Assembly: GCF_000188055.2 (NCBI RefSeq)
Contig: NZ_AEUZ02000001.1
Span: 1,750,001 to 1,814,000 of the forward strand
Reading direction: 5' to 3'
Origin: Streptococcus urinalis 2285-97
Lineage (GTDB): Bacteria; Bacillota; Bacilli; Lactobacillales; Streptococcaceae
Length of the DNA: 64,000 bases
Shown here: piece after piece, positions 42,257-51,673 of the stretch
Position numbering within the stretch: the first letter of the stretch is position 1
Layout of the letters: every line of letters starts with the position of its first letter
Program-made: the position numbers and the translations under genes
The notes under the pieces: model-generated
What the model was told of the DNA's origin: nothing
Databases searched by the model: none
The model's input: only the letters and a program-made list of their open reading frames with translations

Positions 42257-44441
42257 CTTTATCTTCTTTTTTATTTCTTTGTACAAAGTCTTTTTTAGGA
42301 GCTTTGTGACTTTCTTTATCGTCGTCTTGTTTTTCTGGTTTTGGAGGTTTTGGTAGTAAAGCTTTCATTGAAGCATCTACTCTACCTTTATCATCAATCT
42401 TGATAACCTTAACATCAACTTCTTCACCAACTTCAAGGACATCCTCAACTTTATTTGTACGTGTCCAAGCGATTTCTGAGATATGAACAAGAGCATCTGT
42501 CTTATCAAAAAGATTGACAAAAGCACCAAATTTTTCAATACGGACAACTTTTGCATGGTAGACTTCGCCAACTTTAGCTTCACGAACTAAGCTTTCAATA
42601 ATCGCTTTTGTTCTATCAATAGCAGATTGATCACTAGAGAAGATTTGAACATTTCCTTCTTCATCAATATCAATTTTAACACCAGTTTCTGCGATAATTT
42701 TATCAATAGTTTCGCCACCTTTACCAATGACAACTTTGATTTTATCAACATCAATTTTAACGGTGTCAATTTTGGGAGCTGTTGGTGCCAATTCTGGACG
42801 AGGTTCTTTGATAGTAGACTCAATCAAATCAAGAATTTCAAATCTAGCTTTTTTAGCTTGTGCTAATGCTTCTTCTAAGATTTGTGGTGTGATACCTTCA
42901 ATTTTAATATCCATTTGAAGCGCCGTGATACCATCACGTGTTCCAGCAACTTTAAAGTCCATATCACCAAAGTGATCTTCAAGGCCCTGAATATCAGTCA
43001 AAACAGTGTAGTTCTTTCCATCTGAAATAAGACCCATCGCAATCCCAGCAACTGGTGCTTTAATTGGCACACCACCTGCCATTAGGGCTAATGTCCCCGC
43101 ACAAATTGATGCTTGTGATGACGAACCATTAGATTCTAAAACTTCAGCAACTAATCTAATAGCATATGGGAATTCTTCAATATCTGGTAATACTTGTGCT
43201 AAGGCTCTTTCTCCTAGGGCACCGTGTCCAATTTCACGACGGCCTGCTGCACCATAACGACCAGTCTCCCCAACAGAATATTGTGGGAAATTATAATGAT
43301 GTAAGAAGCGTTTTTTGTATTCTGGCTCAAGACCATCAACAATTTGTGTCTCACCCATTGGTGCCAAAGTCAGAACAGACAATGCTTGTGTTTGTCCTCT
43401 AGTAAAAAGTCCAGAACCATGAACTTTTGGTAAAAAGTCAATCTCAGCATCCAAAGGTCTAATTTCATCAATTTTACGACCATCCGGTCTAACCTTATCT
43501 TCTGTAATCAATCGTCTGACTTCAGCATGTTCCATTTGTTCAAGAATTTCGATAACATCACGGTTGATTCGCTCAATCTCTGGATCTTCCTCATAACGTT
43601 CTGTATATTCTGCAATAACTTGTTCACGAACTGCATTTGTGGCATCTTGACGAGCCAACTTCTCTTCAACTTGAACAGCTTTTGCTAGGCTGCCATAGTA
43701 CTTATCATTAATTTCTTTTTGTAATTCAGAATCAACTTGCAATAACTCAACTTCGGCCTTTTCTTTACCTACAGCTGCAACAATCTCTTCTTGGAAAGCA
43801 ATTAACTCTTGAATGGCTTTATGACCAGTTAAAAGAGCCTCAAGCATAACTGATTCTGAAAGTTCTTTTGCACCAGACTCAACCATATTAATGGCTTCTT
43901 TGGTACCAGCAACGGTTAATTCTAAACTGGATTTTTCCATTTGGTCTTTGTCAGGATTGATGACAAATTGACCATCAATATAACCTACTTGCACACCGGC
44001 AATTGGCCCGTTAAATGGAATATCAGAAATAGATAGTGCTAATGATGATCCAAACATGGCTGCCATTGGTGCACTTGCATTTTCATCATAAGATAAAACA
44101 GTGTTAATCACTTGGATCTCATTGCGAAAGCCTTCAGCAAACATCGGACGAATTGGTCGGTCAATTAGTCGTGCCGTTAGAGTGGCATCAGTAGATGGAC
44201 GACCTTCACGTTTCATAAAACCACCAGGGAATTTCCCTGCAGCATACATTTTTTCCTCATAGTTAACTTGAAGTGGGAAGAAATCCCCAGTTGCCATTTT
44301 TTTTGACATAACTGCTGCTGTTAAGACAGTTGAATCTCCATAACGAACGACAGTTGCTCCATTTGCTTGCTTAGCTACTTGACCAATTTCGACAATTAAT
44401 GGTTTACCAGCAAAAGTCGTTGAAAATGTTTGTTTTGTCAT
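42243..44441 (-). CDS. pnp: Polynucleotide phosphorylase
   Basis: A 732-aa 3'-5' exoribonuclease. Two RNase PH domains (about 1-230 and 310-550), with the active-site region [19 protein letters not shown], a KH domain ([21 protein letters not shown], about 565) and an S1 domain ([20 protein letters not shown], about 625). The C-terminal tail ([20 protein letters not shown]) is charged and variable. It forms trimers and takes part in mRNA turnover. Confidence 0.97.
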   Translation of the reverse strand: MTKQTFSTTFAGKPLIVEIGQVAKQANGATVVRYGDSTVLTAAVMSKKMATGDFFPLQVNYEEKMYAAGKFPGGFMKREGRPSTDATLTARLIDRPIRPMFAEGFRNEIQVINTVLSYDENASAPMAAMFGSSLALSISDIPFNGPIAGVQVGYIDGQFVINPDKDQMEKSSLELTVAGTKEAINMVESGAKELSESVMLEALLTGHKAIQELIAFQEEIVAAVGKEKAEVELLQVDSELQKEINDKYYGSLAKAVQVEEKLARQDATNAVREQVIAEYTERYEEDPEIERINRDVIEILEQMEHAEVRRLITEDKVRPDGRKIDEIRPLDAEIDFLPKVHGSGLFTRGQTQALSVLTLAPMGETQIVDGLEPEYKKRFLHHYNFPQYSVGETGRYGAAGRREIGHGALGERALAQVLPDIEEFPYAIRLVAEVLESNGSSSQASICAGTLALMAGGVPIKAPVAGIAMGLISDGKNYTVLTDIQGLEDHFGDMDFKVAGTRDGITALQMDIKIEGITPQILEEALAQAKKARFEILDLIESTIKEPRPELAPTAPKIDTVKIDVDKIKVVIGKGGETIDKIIAETGVKIDIDEEGNVQIFSSDQSAIDRTKAIIESLVREAKVGEVYHAKVVRIEKFGAFVNLFDKTDALVHISEIAWTRTNKVEDVLEVGEEVDVKVIKIDDKGRVDASMKALLPKPPKPEKQDDDKESHKAPKKDFVQRNKKEDKDDTK

Positions 44442-44656
44442 TTTTTCATTTGAAACAAGGCCTATTCCTTAAGTCTCGTTTCTTTCCTCTCTTATTTATT
44501 GTCTTTTTTCTACGTTGTTTTGCTACAAAAAACAATCTAGAAGGCATTTCTAAACTCTTCTTTGTATAAAACCACGTATCTCTACTATTTTATCATATTT
44601 GACCTAAAATAACACCTTGAAAAAAAGGGTGATTGCTTCTTTTTAGTTCCAAATAA
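44442..44656. other. pnp leader region
   Basis: Gene-free. Minus strand contains a -10-like TGATAAAAT (about 44590) and a long AT-rich leader. No clear autoregulatory duplex is evident by eye. Confidence 0.35.
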
Positions 44657-44686
44657 ACAAAAAGAACCTCCCAACGGAAGGTTCTG
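44657..44686 (-). terminator. rpsO terminator
   Basis: GAACCTTCC-GTT-GGGAGGTTC stem followed by TTTTTG, directly after the rpsO stop. Confidence 0.9.
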
Positions 44687-44704
44687 AGAATAGATCACTA
44701 TCAA

Positions 44705-44974
44705 TTAACGACGTAGTCCTAATGATTGGATTAATTCACGGTAACGGTTAACATCTGTACGACGTAAGTATGCTAATAAGTTACGACGGTGACCAATTTT
44801 TTTCATCAAGCCACGGTAAGTTGCGTGGTCTTTTTTGTGCTCTTTAATGTGGTTGTTAAGGTGGTTAATTTCCCATGTAAGAACTGCTACTTGCACTTCT
44901 ACTGAACCTGTGTCACCTTCATGACGAGCATATTGAGCGATAATTTCATTTTTTTTCTCTTTTGAGATTGCCAT
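44705..44974 (-). CDS. rpsO: 30S ribosomal protein S15
   Basis: An 89-aa protein ([24 protein letters not shown]...) with the 16S-binding loop [22 protein letters not shown]. Start at ATG 44974, conserved in the family; an ATG two codons upstream is possible and nearer the GGAG site. Monocistronic. Confidence 0.97.
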
Positions 44975-44980
44975 AATCAT

Positions 44981-45065
44981 TTTCTCCTTTTATTGCTTCA
45001 ACCGAGTCTTAGGATTGGCACTCCTAAAACCAAGAAGAAGTTGGTTTGTCTTAAGACTATACTAG
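44981..45065 (-). promoter_or_regulatory. Structured rpsO leader, candidate S15 autoregulatory site
   Basis: The minus-strand leader folds as AGTCTTA / TAAGACT enclosing CCAA-CTTCTTC-TTGG and TTAGGA-GTGCCAA-TCC, a three-way-junction-like arrangement upstream of the ribosome site. S15 represses its own mRNA in many bacteria by mimicry of its rRNA site; the match to a known class is not checked. Confidence 0.5.
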
Positions 45066-45132
45066 TCTATCAGATAATCTTTCTTAGGTCAAGATTTTAA
45101 GTTTTAGAATACATCTTCACATAGTTACAAAA

Positions 45133-46182
45133 TCAGCTTAACAAGCTTTCTTCTTTTTCTAGTTCAAATAATATCAAATACATGAGTTGAATACATAATT
45201 CAGACTTGGAAACATTATCAGTTGTTCCTGTCAAATAGACATCTAGTTTTGGGCAATAAAAAGCAAAGGCGCCACTTAGTCCAGAATGACCAATAAATGA
45301 TAATTGATTTTCTTGGTCATATTGCCCCATGACAATTTTCATGTGTCCACCACCATATTGAACAGGTGCATAGTCTCCTTGGAGCGCACGATAATTTTTT
45401 AATTCCTGCCAGTGCTTCATATCAAACAAGCGTCCTTCTATAAAAGCTCTGATAAAGACCATTAAGTCAGCAGTCGTTGAAACGCCCCCACCAGCTCCTT
45501 GACCACTCGCTATTACTTTTGGTCTATTAAGATAGCCTTTAGTTGTATATAAAGGTGGAATATTATCAAATTCAGTACTGACAAGATAACTATCAGACAA
45601 ACCTAGCGGTTCCATAATGTATCGATTGACACAATCATCAAGTGACAAATGATAACAATACTCTACAATTTCTCCTAATAAATAGAAATTAATATCAGCA
45701 TAGTATGCCTCATCACTATCAGGAAGAAAATGCCCCTCAATTTGGCTAACCCAAGAAAGCATATCGTCAATTGTGTAAGAAAAATCCTCAGCTGCAATTC
45801 GTTCTTTTAATAAAATGGGTTCTTCCAAAAAGACATTCCCGAAACCACTTCGTTGATAAAGCAAGTTTTTAACTGTCAAAAAAGCTGTCTGGTCCTTACC
45901 ATGAATACAAAGACTATTTTTTAACTTTTCTTTTGGAATGAAATCGGTTACAATACTATTGTAATGCAATTTATTAGAATCAATTAATTGTAAGATTAAA
46001 GTGGTAACCCATAATTTAGAAACACTGGCCAACAAGAATGGTGTTTTTTCAATCATTCCACCATGTTCAAATTGGGCTGTTTCATGGCCGTCACCCTTTT
46101 GAATCTTAATGATCGCTTTTGGTAATTTATTTTTTTCAATAAAATTTTGGAAAAGTAAATTTAATGTTTTGGTTTTCACCAC
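45133..46182 (-). CDS. Serine hydrolase of the beta-lactamase / class C family
   Basis: A 349-aa penicillin-binding-like hydrolase. The SxxK motif is ASVSKLW near residue 52 (catalytic serine followed by lysine), the YxN motif is YADIN near 155, and HSGLSGAF near 300 takes the place of KTG. No signal peptide is evident, so it is probably cytoplasmic, perhaps an esterase or peptidase. It is divergent from the LysR gene, about 68 bases away, which may regulate it. Confidence 0.8.
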   Translation of the reverse strand: MVKTKTLNLLFQNFIEKNKLPKAIIKIQKGDGHETAQFEHGGMIEKTPFLLASVSKLWVTTLILQLIDSNKLHYNSIVTDFIPKEKLKNSLCIHGKDQTAFLTVKNLLYQRSGFGNVFLEEPILLKERIAAEDFSYTIDDMLSWVSQIEGHFLPDSDEAYYADINFYLLGEIVEYCYHLSLDDCVNRYIMEPLGLSDSYLVSTEFDNIPPLYTTKGYLNRPKVIASGQGAGGGVSTTADLMVFIRAFIEGRLFDMKHWQELKNYRALQGDYAPVQYGGGHMKIVMGQYDQENQLSFIGHSGLSGAFAFYCPKLDVYLTGTTDNVSKSELCIQLMYLILFELEKEESLLS

Positions 46183-46250
46183 TAATTACCCCCATATTAA
46201 ATAAAGATAGAATACAGCTATTAGTCACTAAAAAATGAAAAAGAGAAATT

Positions 46251-47135
46251 ATGGATATTAGACAACTTTCCTACTTTTTAACCATTGCAAAAACTCAGAA
46301 TTATTCTCATGCTTCAAAGATATTATTTGTCTCACAACCAGCTTTAAAACAATCTATTTCAAAGTTAGAAGAAGAATTAAATACACAGCTTTTTATATAC
46401 AATGATCATAGACTTCATCTTACGAGTACTGGTCAAACTCTTTTTGAAAGAGGTGAACCTATTCTCAAAGAATTTAATCAACTTGTTTATGATTTACAAA
46501 ATAATTCTGACGACAAACACCAAGAAATAACAATTGGCGTTACTTTTTTGACCATGTTACAATTTATGGATCAAATATCTCAGTTTATCCGTAATAATCC
46601 AGCTGTCAATGTCAAGATTGTTGAAGAAGGTTCCATGAAACTCCAACAATTAATCGTTGATGAAGAAGTTGATGTTGCCATTTTATCTTATCCCCAAATT
46701 GAACATGATATTATTATTGATCCTATTGCTATAAATCACTCTTCTTATTCTGCTTGCATTGTTGTTCCAAATGATCACCCATTAGCTAACAAAGATTTTG
46801 TCGTTTTTAAAGATTTAAAAGGGTATAACATTGCTAGCTTAAGCGATCATTTCTCCTTGGGAGAATTCACCAAAAAACGTTGTCGCGAATTAGGCTTTGC
46901 AAATCAAGTCATACTGACACATGATGATTTTGAAATTTTATTACACAGTTTAGAGAAGCTAGATGCTATTACAATATTACCTAAAGAATTAGAAACATTT
47001 AGTCCCATTTCCAGCTTAGCTTGGATTCCACTTCATGATATTAATAGTTTTTATAAACAAGGTCTTGCATACCGCAAACATTTATCTAGTAACTATCTGG
47101 TTATCAATCAATTTATCGAAGCTATCAAGCACTAA
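46251..47135 (+). CDS. LysR-family transcriptional regulator
   Basis: A 294-aa regulator with the standard N-terminal wHTH (MDIRQLSYFLTIAKTQNYSHASKILFVSQPALKQSISKLEEELNTQLF) and a C-terminal periplasmic-binding-like effector domain from about 90. It is divergent from the serine hydrolase and convergent with buk; its last bases overlap the buk stop. The likely target is the hydrolase gene; the effector is unknown. Confidence 0.88.
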   Translation: MDIRQLSYFLTIAKTQNYSHASKILFVSQPALKQSISKLEEELNTQLFIYNDHRLHLTSTGQTLFERGEPILKEFNQLVYDLQNNSDDKHQEITIGVTFLTMLQFMDQISQFIRNNPAVNVKIVEEGSMKLQQLIVDEEVDVAILSYPQIEHDIIIDPIAINHSSYSACIVVPNDHPLANKDFVVFKDLKGYNIASLSDHFSLGEFTKKRCRELGFANQVILTHDDFEILLHSLEKLDAITILPKELETFSPISSLAWIPLHDINSFYKQGLAYRKHLSSNYLVINQFIEAIKH

Positions 47136-48202
47136 TTCTCATGTTCAAACTCTAGCACTTGGTAGGATTCTGTTTTGTTATAAACCCGTAAGCCACCTAA
47201 TGCCAGTGCCTCTAGTTCAAATTCTCCAGGAAAAGCTTTGAAGGGACCTATAAAAGCAGTTCTTTCTGCAACTTTTTGACATAAGGCTTCAGAATACGCC
47301 ATACCACCCGTTAGGCAGACCATGTCAATTGGACCATTAACACTGACTGCTAAGGTTGCCAGTGTCTTTGCTATGCCAAGTGCCAGAGCATCAAAAACCA
47401 AAGCTGCATCTTTGTCCCCAGCAGCTATTTTTGCTTCAACTTCTCGTAAATCTGCTGTTTGACATAAGGATTGCAGTCCTGCTTTTTTTCTTACTAAAAC
47501 GCTAAAATCATCTAAGCCAATTTCTTTAATGACTTTTACCATGGCTTTTATTGGCATTCCCCCTGAACGCTCGGCAGAAAACATGATTTCATCATCTGAG
47601 ACAAAGTCTACAATGTGTCCTTTTTCATGTGCACTAGCACTTGATCCACCCCCAACATGAGCGATGACTAAGTTAACATTATCATAAGGTTTTCCAAGTT
47701 CTTCTGCAGCTTTTCTAGCAACAGCTCGCATATTCAAATGATGTCCTGTAGACGTTCTTTCCACATTTTTTAGACCCGTTATGCGAGAAACAGCTCGCAT
47801 AGAATCTACAGTTACAGGATCATAAACATATGCAGCTTTTTGATTACCATATTTTGACATGAGTGCTTTTGCTAATTTTGCTCCTAGATTTGATGGGTGT
47901 TCTAAAACGGGATGATATTGTAAATGATTTATCAAGGCATCATTGGCTAGAATTGCACCAGATTTTACTGGACCAATCAAACCACCACGACCAACGGCTA
48001 AATCAATTGTTGAAACGTGATGTCTGAGTAATAAATCTTCAATATCTTTTAAGCGTATATCAAATTGGTCAAAAACATGTGGAAAAGAATCTAAATCTTG
48101 GCTGTCATAAATAATCTCATCTTTCCAAACACATTTTTCATCTTTGTATAAAGCCAATTTTGTTGAAGTTGCTCCAGGATTAATTGCCAATATTGTTGTC
48201 AT
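47132..48202 (-). CDS. buk: Butyrate kinase
   Basis: A 356-aa member of the acetate/butyrate kinase family. ATP-site motifs AINPGATSTKLAL, AHVGGGSSASAHEKG and VCLTGGMAYSEAL; AERSGGMP near 210. It interconverts butyryl-phosphate (or branched-chain acyl phosphate) and acid with ATP. I start at ATG 48202, with GGAGG eight bases upstream; it overlaps the ptb stop by about 23 bases. In enterococci ptb-buk lies with an alpha-keto-acid dehydrogenase; here the partner may be the pdh genes upstream. Confidence 0.9.
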   Translation of the reverse strand: MTTILAINPGATSTKLALYKDEKCVWKDEIIYDSQDLDSFPHVFDQFDIRLKDIEDLLLRHHVSTIDLAVGRGGLIGPVKSGAILANDALINHLQYHPVLEHPSNLGAKLAKALMSKYGNQKAAYVYDPVTVDSMRAVSRITGLKNVERTSTGHHLNMRAVARKAAEELGKPYDNVNLVIAHVGGGSSASAHEKGHIVDFVSDDEIMFSAERSGGMPIKAMVKVIKEIGLDDFSVLVRKKAGLQSLCQTADLREVEAKIAAGDKDAALVFDALALGIAKTLATLAVSVNGPIDMVCLTGGMAYSEALCQKVAERTAFIGPFKAFPGEFELEALALGGLRVYNKTESYQVLEFEHEN

Positions 48203-49130
48203 TGTGCACTCCTCCGACTCTTTCATGTGTCATGATAATTTGTGATAACAAAATAGATGCGTATTTTTCTTCAAAACTTGAGCTTCTAGATGTAATAATA
48301 ACTGGTACACTTGCACCCATAATCAGTCCAGCCATTTCAGAGCCACCAAATAAGGTCAATGCCTTAGACATAATATTTCCAGTTACAATATCTGGAGCAA
48401 ATAAAATATCAGCGTCACCTTGAATATCTCCTTGGTATTCTTTTTCGTTTGCACTTTCTTTTGATAAGGATAAATCAATAGACAAAGGTCCTTCTACACT
48501 AAAGTCTTTACTTTCTTGATATTCCATAGCTAATTCTGATTCCATAACAGATGATGGCAATTTAGGGATAATATTTTCTGCTGCCGATAATAAGGAAACT
48601 TTTGGATGATCTACATGTAAAGCAGTCATTACCTCTACTGCATTTTCAATGATGACTCTTGAAGTGGGCTTGTCTGGTTGTAAGATAAGTCCACCATCAG
48701 TAACAGCAATTAATTTTTCTAAACTTGGCATTGATAAAACGGCCACGTGTGATAATACGTCAGCTTTACGAATACCTGTTTCTTTGTTAACAACTTCCTT
48801 CAACACCTTACCAGTAGGAATATGCCCTTTTAAAATAGCATCCCCTTTACCTTGACGAACAAGCTCAATACCTTTAAAAGCAGCTTCTTGATCATCTTGA
48901 GTTGGAATAATTTGGTAATAGGCTTCATCAATAGCAAAAGCTTTTAATTTTTCATGAAGTTTTTCCTGATTATCTAGCAAATAAGCATAGACTCGTTTTT
49001 CTTTAACTGCTTGTTCGATACAGGCTAAAACTTCGTCATCTGCTGCTTTTATGACAACAAGATTTATAGGTGTTTGAACATCTTTTAACTCTGGACGTCT
49101 TTGCATCAACATATCTATTAGTAACGACAT
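48180..49130 (-). CDS. ptb: Phosphate butyryltransferase
   Basis: A 316-aa PTA/PTB-family acyltransferase with DAILKGHIPTGKVLKEVVN, TDGGLILQPD and the C-terminal ADILFAPDIVTGNIMSKAL and FGGSEMAGLIMGASVPVI motifs. It converts acyl-CoA and phosphate to acyl-phosphate for butyrate kinase. Together with buk it could yield ATP from butyryl- or branched-chain acyl-CoA, or from acetyl- or propionyl-CoA if the specificity is broad. Confidence 0.9.
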   Translation of the reverse strand: MSLLIDMLMQRRPELKDVQTPINLVVIKAADDEVLACIEQAVKEKRVYAYLLDNQEKLHEKLKAFAIDEAYYQIIPTQDDQEAAFKGIELVRQGKGDAILKGHIPTGKVLKEVVNKETGIRKADVLSHVAVLSMPSLEKLIAVTDGGLILQPDKPTSRVIIENAVEVMTALHVDHPKVSLLSAAENIIPKLPSSVMESELAMEYQESKDFSVEGPLSIDLSLSKESANEKEYQGDIQGDADILFAPDIVTGNIMSKALTLFGGSEMAGLIMGASVPVIITSRSSSFEEKYASILLSQIIMTHERVGGVHNDNNIGN

Positions 49131-49150
49131 TTTTTCTCCTAACTGAAAAT

Positions 49151-49187
49151 GGGATACAATGATTCAACTGAATCTTAGATGTATCCC
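49151..49187. repeat. Two-part perfect hairpin between EIIC-like gene and ptb
   Basis: GGGATACA (49151-49158)/TGTATCCC (49180-49187) with inner GATTCA (49161-49166)/TGAATC (49169-49174). It is in the gap between the EIIC-like gene and ptb. On the minus strand only ATTTT follows, so it may be a partial terminator or an mRNA processing/stability site. Confidence 0.5.
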
Positions 49188-49195
49188 CTTTTTTA

Positions 49196-50245
49196 CTAAA
49201 TATCTAGTTTATAATCTTCCGGCTTAACTACATGAAGAACATTCATAAAGAGGTGTTTGAACAAGAACCCAAATAGTACAGGTCCTCCCATAAAAACAAG
49301 TAAGGTAATCAATATATTCACAAGTGACCAACCACCTTTAACAAGATTTAAATGGTTAATAGGACCAACCAGACCACTAAAACCAAAACCTGCACTCATG
49401 GGTGTTCCTTGGATATTAAAGAGATAAGCTAAAATACCACAAACAGCGGCAGAACAGATGATCGGCAATAAGATTTTTGGATTTTTTACCCACACCGGCA
49501 TCGAAATTTTAGGTGATCCTAAAAAATGCGCTAAGGCTGTTCCATGAGTATTAACAGTCCAGCCAAGAATTGCAAAACCAAAACCAGTTGCACAAATACC
49601 AACATTAGCAGCACCAGAGCCAAGTCCTGCCAGTGATATATCCAAGGCAATCCCTACAGTAGTAATCGGTGTCACAATCAATAAGCCAAAAACAATAGCA
49701 ATCAAGATACACATGAATAAGGGTTGTAAATGTAATAATTGAGCTGTTCCAATACCAATCCATTTTGTAATCATTGAAACATATGGCAATAAGAAGCGAC
49801 CAAATAAGCCAACCACTAACATCATTAATGGTGGAATTACTAGTATGGTATAAGCTTTCAAGCCATTACCTACCCATAATATCAATGCTGCACCAATGGC
49901 TGCAGTGATCATCATGTTAATAATATCACCTGTTCCTGCCATTATTAACATGCCACCCTTAGATGAAATAGAACCAGCTGCAAATAGTGTTGCAAGGCCA
50001 AGTGATGCTGATTGTATGGGATTAAATTTAAAATTAACGCCAACCATTGTGCCACAGACAAGTCCCATAACGGCATTGGACATGCTAAGACCCCATGCTA
50101 AGGGTGCCAAAAATGGCATCGAAGGTATGATTACTTTGACTAATTCAGACAATAAGGCTCCTGGAATGAGCACCACTACTGCTCCAGTCGCAATGCCATT
50201 CAAAACATTCATAGCAAATGCTTTTGCTGTTATTTTATTTTCCAT
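49196..50245 (-). CDS. PTS EIIC-like membrane protein (PTS_EIIC_2 family)
   Basis: A 349-aa membrane protein with eight to ten hydrophobic segments, e.g. FAMNVLNGIATGAVVVLIPGAL and GGMLIMAGTGDIINMMITAAIG. It resembles a family of unassigned EIIC-like permeases that lack a companion EIIB. It lies between the pdh genes and ptb-buk on one strand, 11 bases after pdhD, so it is probably cotranscribed. The cargo is unknown; given the neighbours, a carboxylate or 2-keto acid is possible but unproven. Confidence 0.7.
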   Translation of the reverse strand: MENKITAKAFAMNVLNGIATGAVVVLIPGALLSELVKVIIPSMPFLAPLAWGLSMSNAVMGLVCGTMVGVNFKFNPIQSASLGLATLFAAGSISSKGGMLIMAGTGDIINMMITAAIGAALILWVGNGLKAYTILVIPPLMMLVVGLFGRFLLPYVSMITKWIGIGTAQLLHLQPLFMCILIAIVFGLLIVTPITTVGIALDISLAGLGSGAANVGICATGFGFAILGWTVNTHGTALAHFLGSPKISMPVWVKNPKILLPIICSAAVCGILAYLFNIQGTPMSAGFGFSGLVGPINHLNLVKGGWSLVNILITLLVFMGGPVLFGFLFKHLFMNVLHVVKPEDYKLDI

Positions 50246-50256
50246 AGTTATCTCCT

Positions 50257-51669
50257 CTACTGATGGATTCCTTGACCCAGCAATATTTCACTAGCATCCA
50301 TAACCATTTCAGAAAGGCTAGGATGATTATGAATGGTTAAAGTCAGATCTTCTGCTGTCATTAGATTCTCAATAGCTAATGTGATTTCTGCAATTAATTC
50401 ACTCGCCCCTTGACCAACCATTTGTGCCCCAATAATTCGATTGTCTTTTTTATCTGCTACTAGTCGAAGAAATCCAGATGTGTTTTCCATTGAAAGAGCC
50501 CGGCCATTACTTGCAAATTTAAAAGTGGCAAGCTTAGTATCAATACCTTCTTTTGTAGCAGCCACCTTTGTCAATCCAACAGTAGCAATTTCAGGTTGAG
50601 TATAGGCAACTGTCGGAATGACCAGATAATCATTTGCAACACCTTCTACTTGTGAGATAGCTTCAGCGGCAATCTTTGCATCAAAAGAAGCTTTATGAGC
50701 TAGTGAGGGACCTTTTGTAATATCTCCAATAGCATAAATATGTTTTTGATTTGTCTGCATTTGTTCATTTACTGGAATAAAACCACGCTCATCTAATTCA
50801 ATTCCAGAAAGTTCTATTGAAAGATTATCAGTGTTTGGCCTGCGACCAACAAGTACTGCAATTTTGTCTGCAAGGATTTCTTCTTCCTTATCGTCTTTTT
50901 GGTAAAAGAGGTGTAAACCATCTTTTTTCTTTTCAAAGTGACTTGCTTTTGCTTGTGTTATTATGGTCATTCCTAGTTTTTCAGCTTGTAATAAAACTGG
51001 TTTAACTAGGTCACTTTCAAAATTGCTAAGAACTCTGTCTAAACCTTCAAGCACGGTTACATGACTTCCTAAATTGGCATATGCCATAGCTAATTCCATA
51101 CCAATATAGCCACCACCTATAATCGCTAATTCTTTAGGAATTTCATTCAAATTTAACAGTCCACTTGAATCTAAAATATCGTCACTAAATGGAAAGGATT
51201 TTAATGCTATTGGACGCCCACCTACTGCTAAGATAAGGTCTTTAAAGCGATAAGCTTCTCCCAATCCATCTTCTGGTGTGACAAAGATGGTATCCTTAGA
51301 TACAAAATGTGCCTCTCCTTTTACAATGGTTACTTTATTTTTCTTTAACAGAGTCTCAACACCTGTCGTTAATTTGGAAACGACGTCTTGATTTTTCCAA
51401 TTTTGGACTTCTGAAAAATCTAAATTAGAATCCCCATAAGTCAATCCATAGGATGTTTTTTCTTTCGTTTTGGCATATTCTTGTCCCACATGGATGAGGG
51501 CCTTGGAAGGGATACAGCCAACATTTAAGCAAACTCCTCCAATTGATTCTTTTTCAATAATAACTACTTTTTGACCAAGTTGTGCCGCACGTATAGCTGC
51601 CACATAACCACCAGGCCCTGAACCAATGACGACTGTTTCTACTTCATTTGTAAATCCACCAACTACCAT
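50257..51669 (-). CDS. pdhD: Dihydrolipoyl dehydrogenase (E3)
   Basis: A 470-aa flavoprotein. FAD motif VVIGSGPGGYVAAIRAAQLG, redox disulfide GGVCLNVGCIPSKAL, NAD motif IIGGGYIGMELAMAYANLG, and HNHPSLSEM with the active-site histidine near the C-terminus. No lipoyl domain is fused. It reoxidises dihydrolipoamide on E2. It starts 4 bases after pdhC. Confidence 0.96.
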   Translation of the reverse strand: MVVGGFTNEVETVVIGSGPGGYVAAIRAAQLGQKVVIIEKESIGGVCLNVGCIPSKALIHVGQEYAKTKEKTSYGLTYGDSNLDFSEVQNWKNQDVVSKLTTGVETLLKKNKVTIVKGEAHFVSKDTIFVTPEDGLGEAYRFKDLILAVGGRPIALKSFPFSDDILDSSGLLNLNEIPKELAIIGGGYIGMELAMAYANLGSHVTVLEGLDRVLSNFESDLVKPVLLQAEKLGMTIITQAKASHFEKKKDGLHLFYQKDDKEEEILADKIAVLVGRRPNTDNLSIELSGIELDERGFIPVNEQMQTNQKHIYAIGDITKGPSLAHKASFDAKIAAEAISQVEGVANDYLVIPTVAYTQPEIATVGLTKVAATKEGIDTKLATFKFASNGRALSMENTSGFLRLVADKKDNRIIGAQMVGQGASELIAEITLAIENLMTAEDLTLTIHNHPSLSEMVMDASEILLGQGIHQ

Positions 51670-51673
51670 ACAA

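Noticed and set aside
42377..43402. Several frames inside pnp on both strands
   Set aside because: All are shadows of the pnp reading frame with skewed composition.
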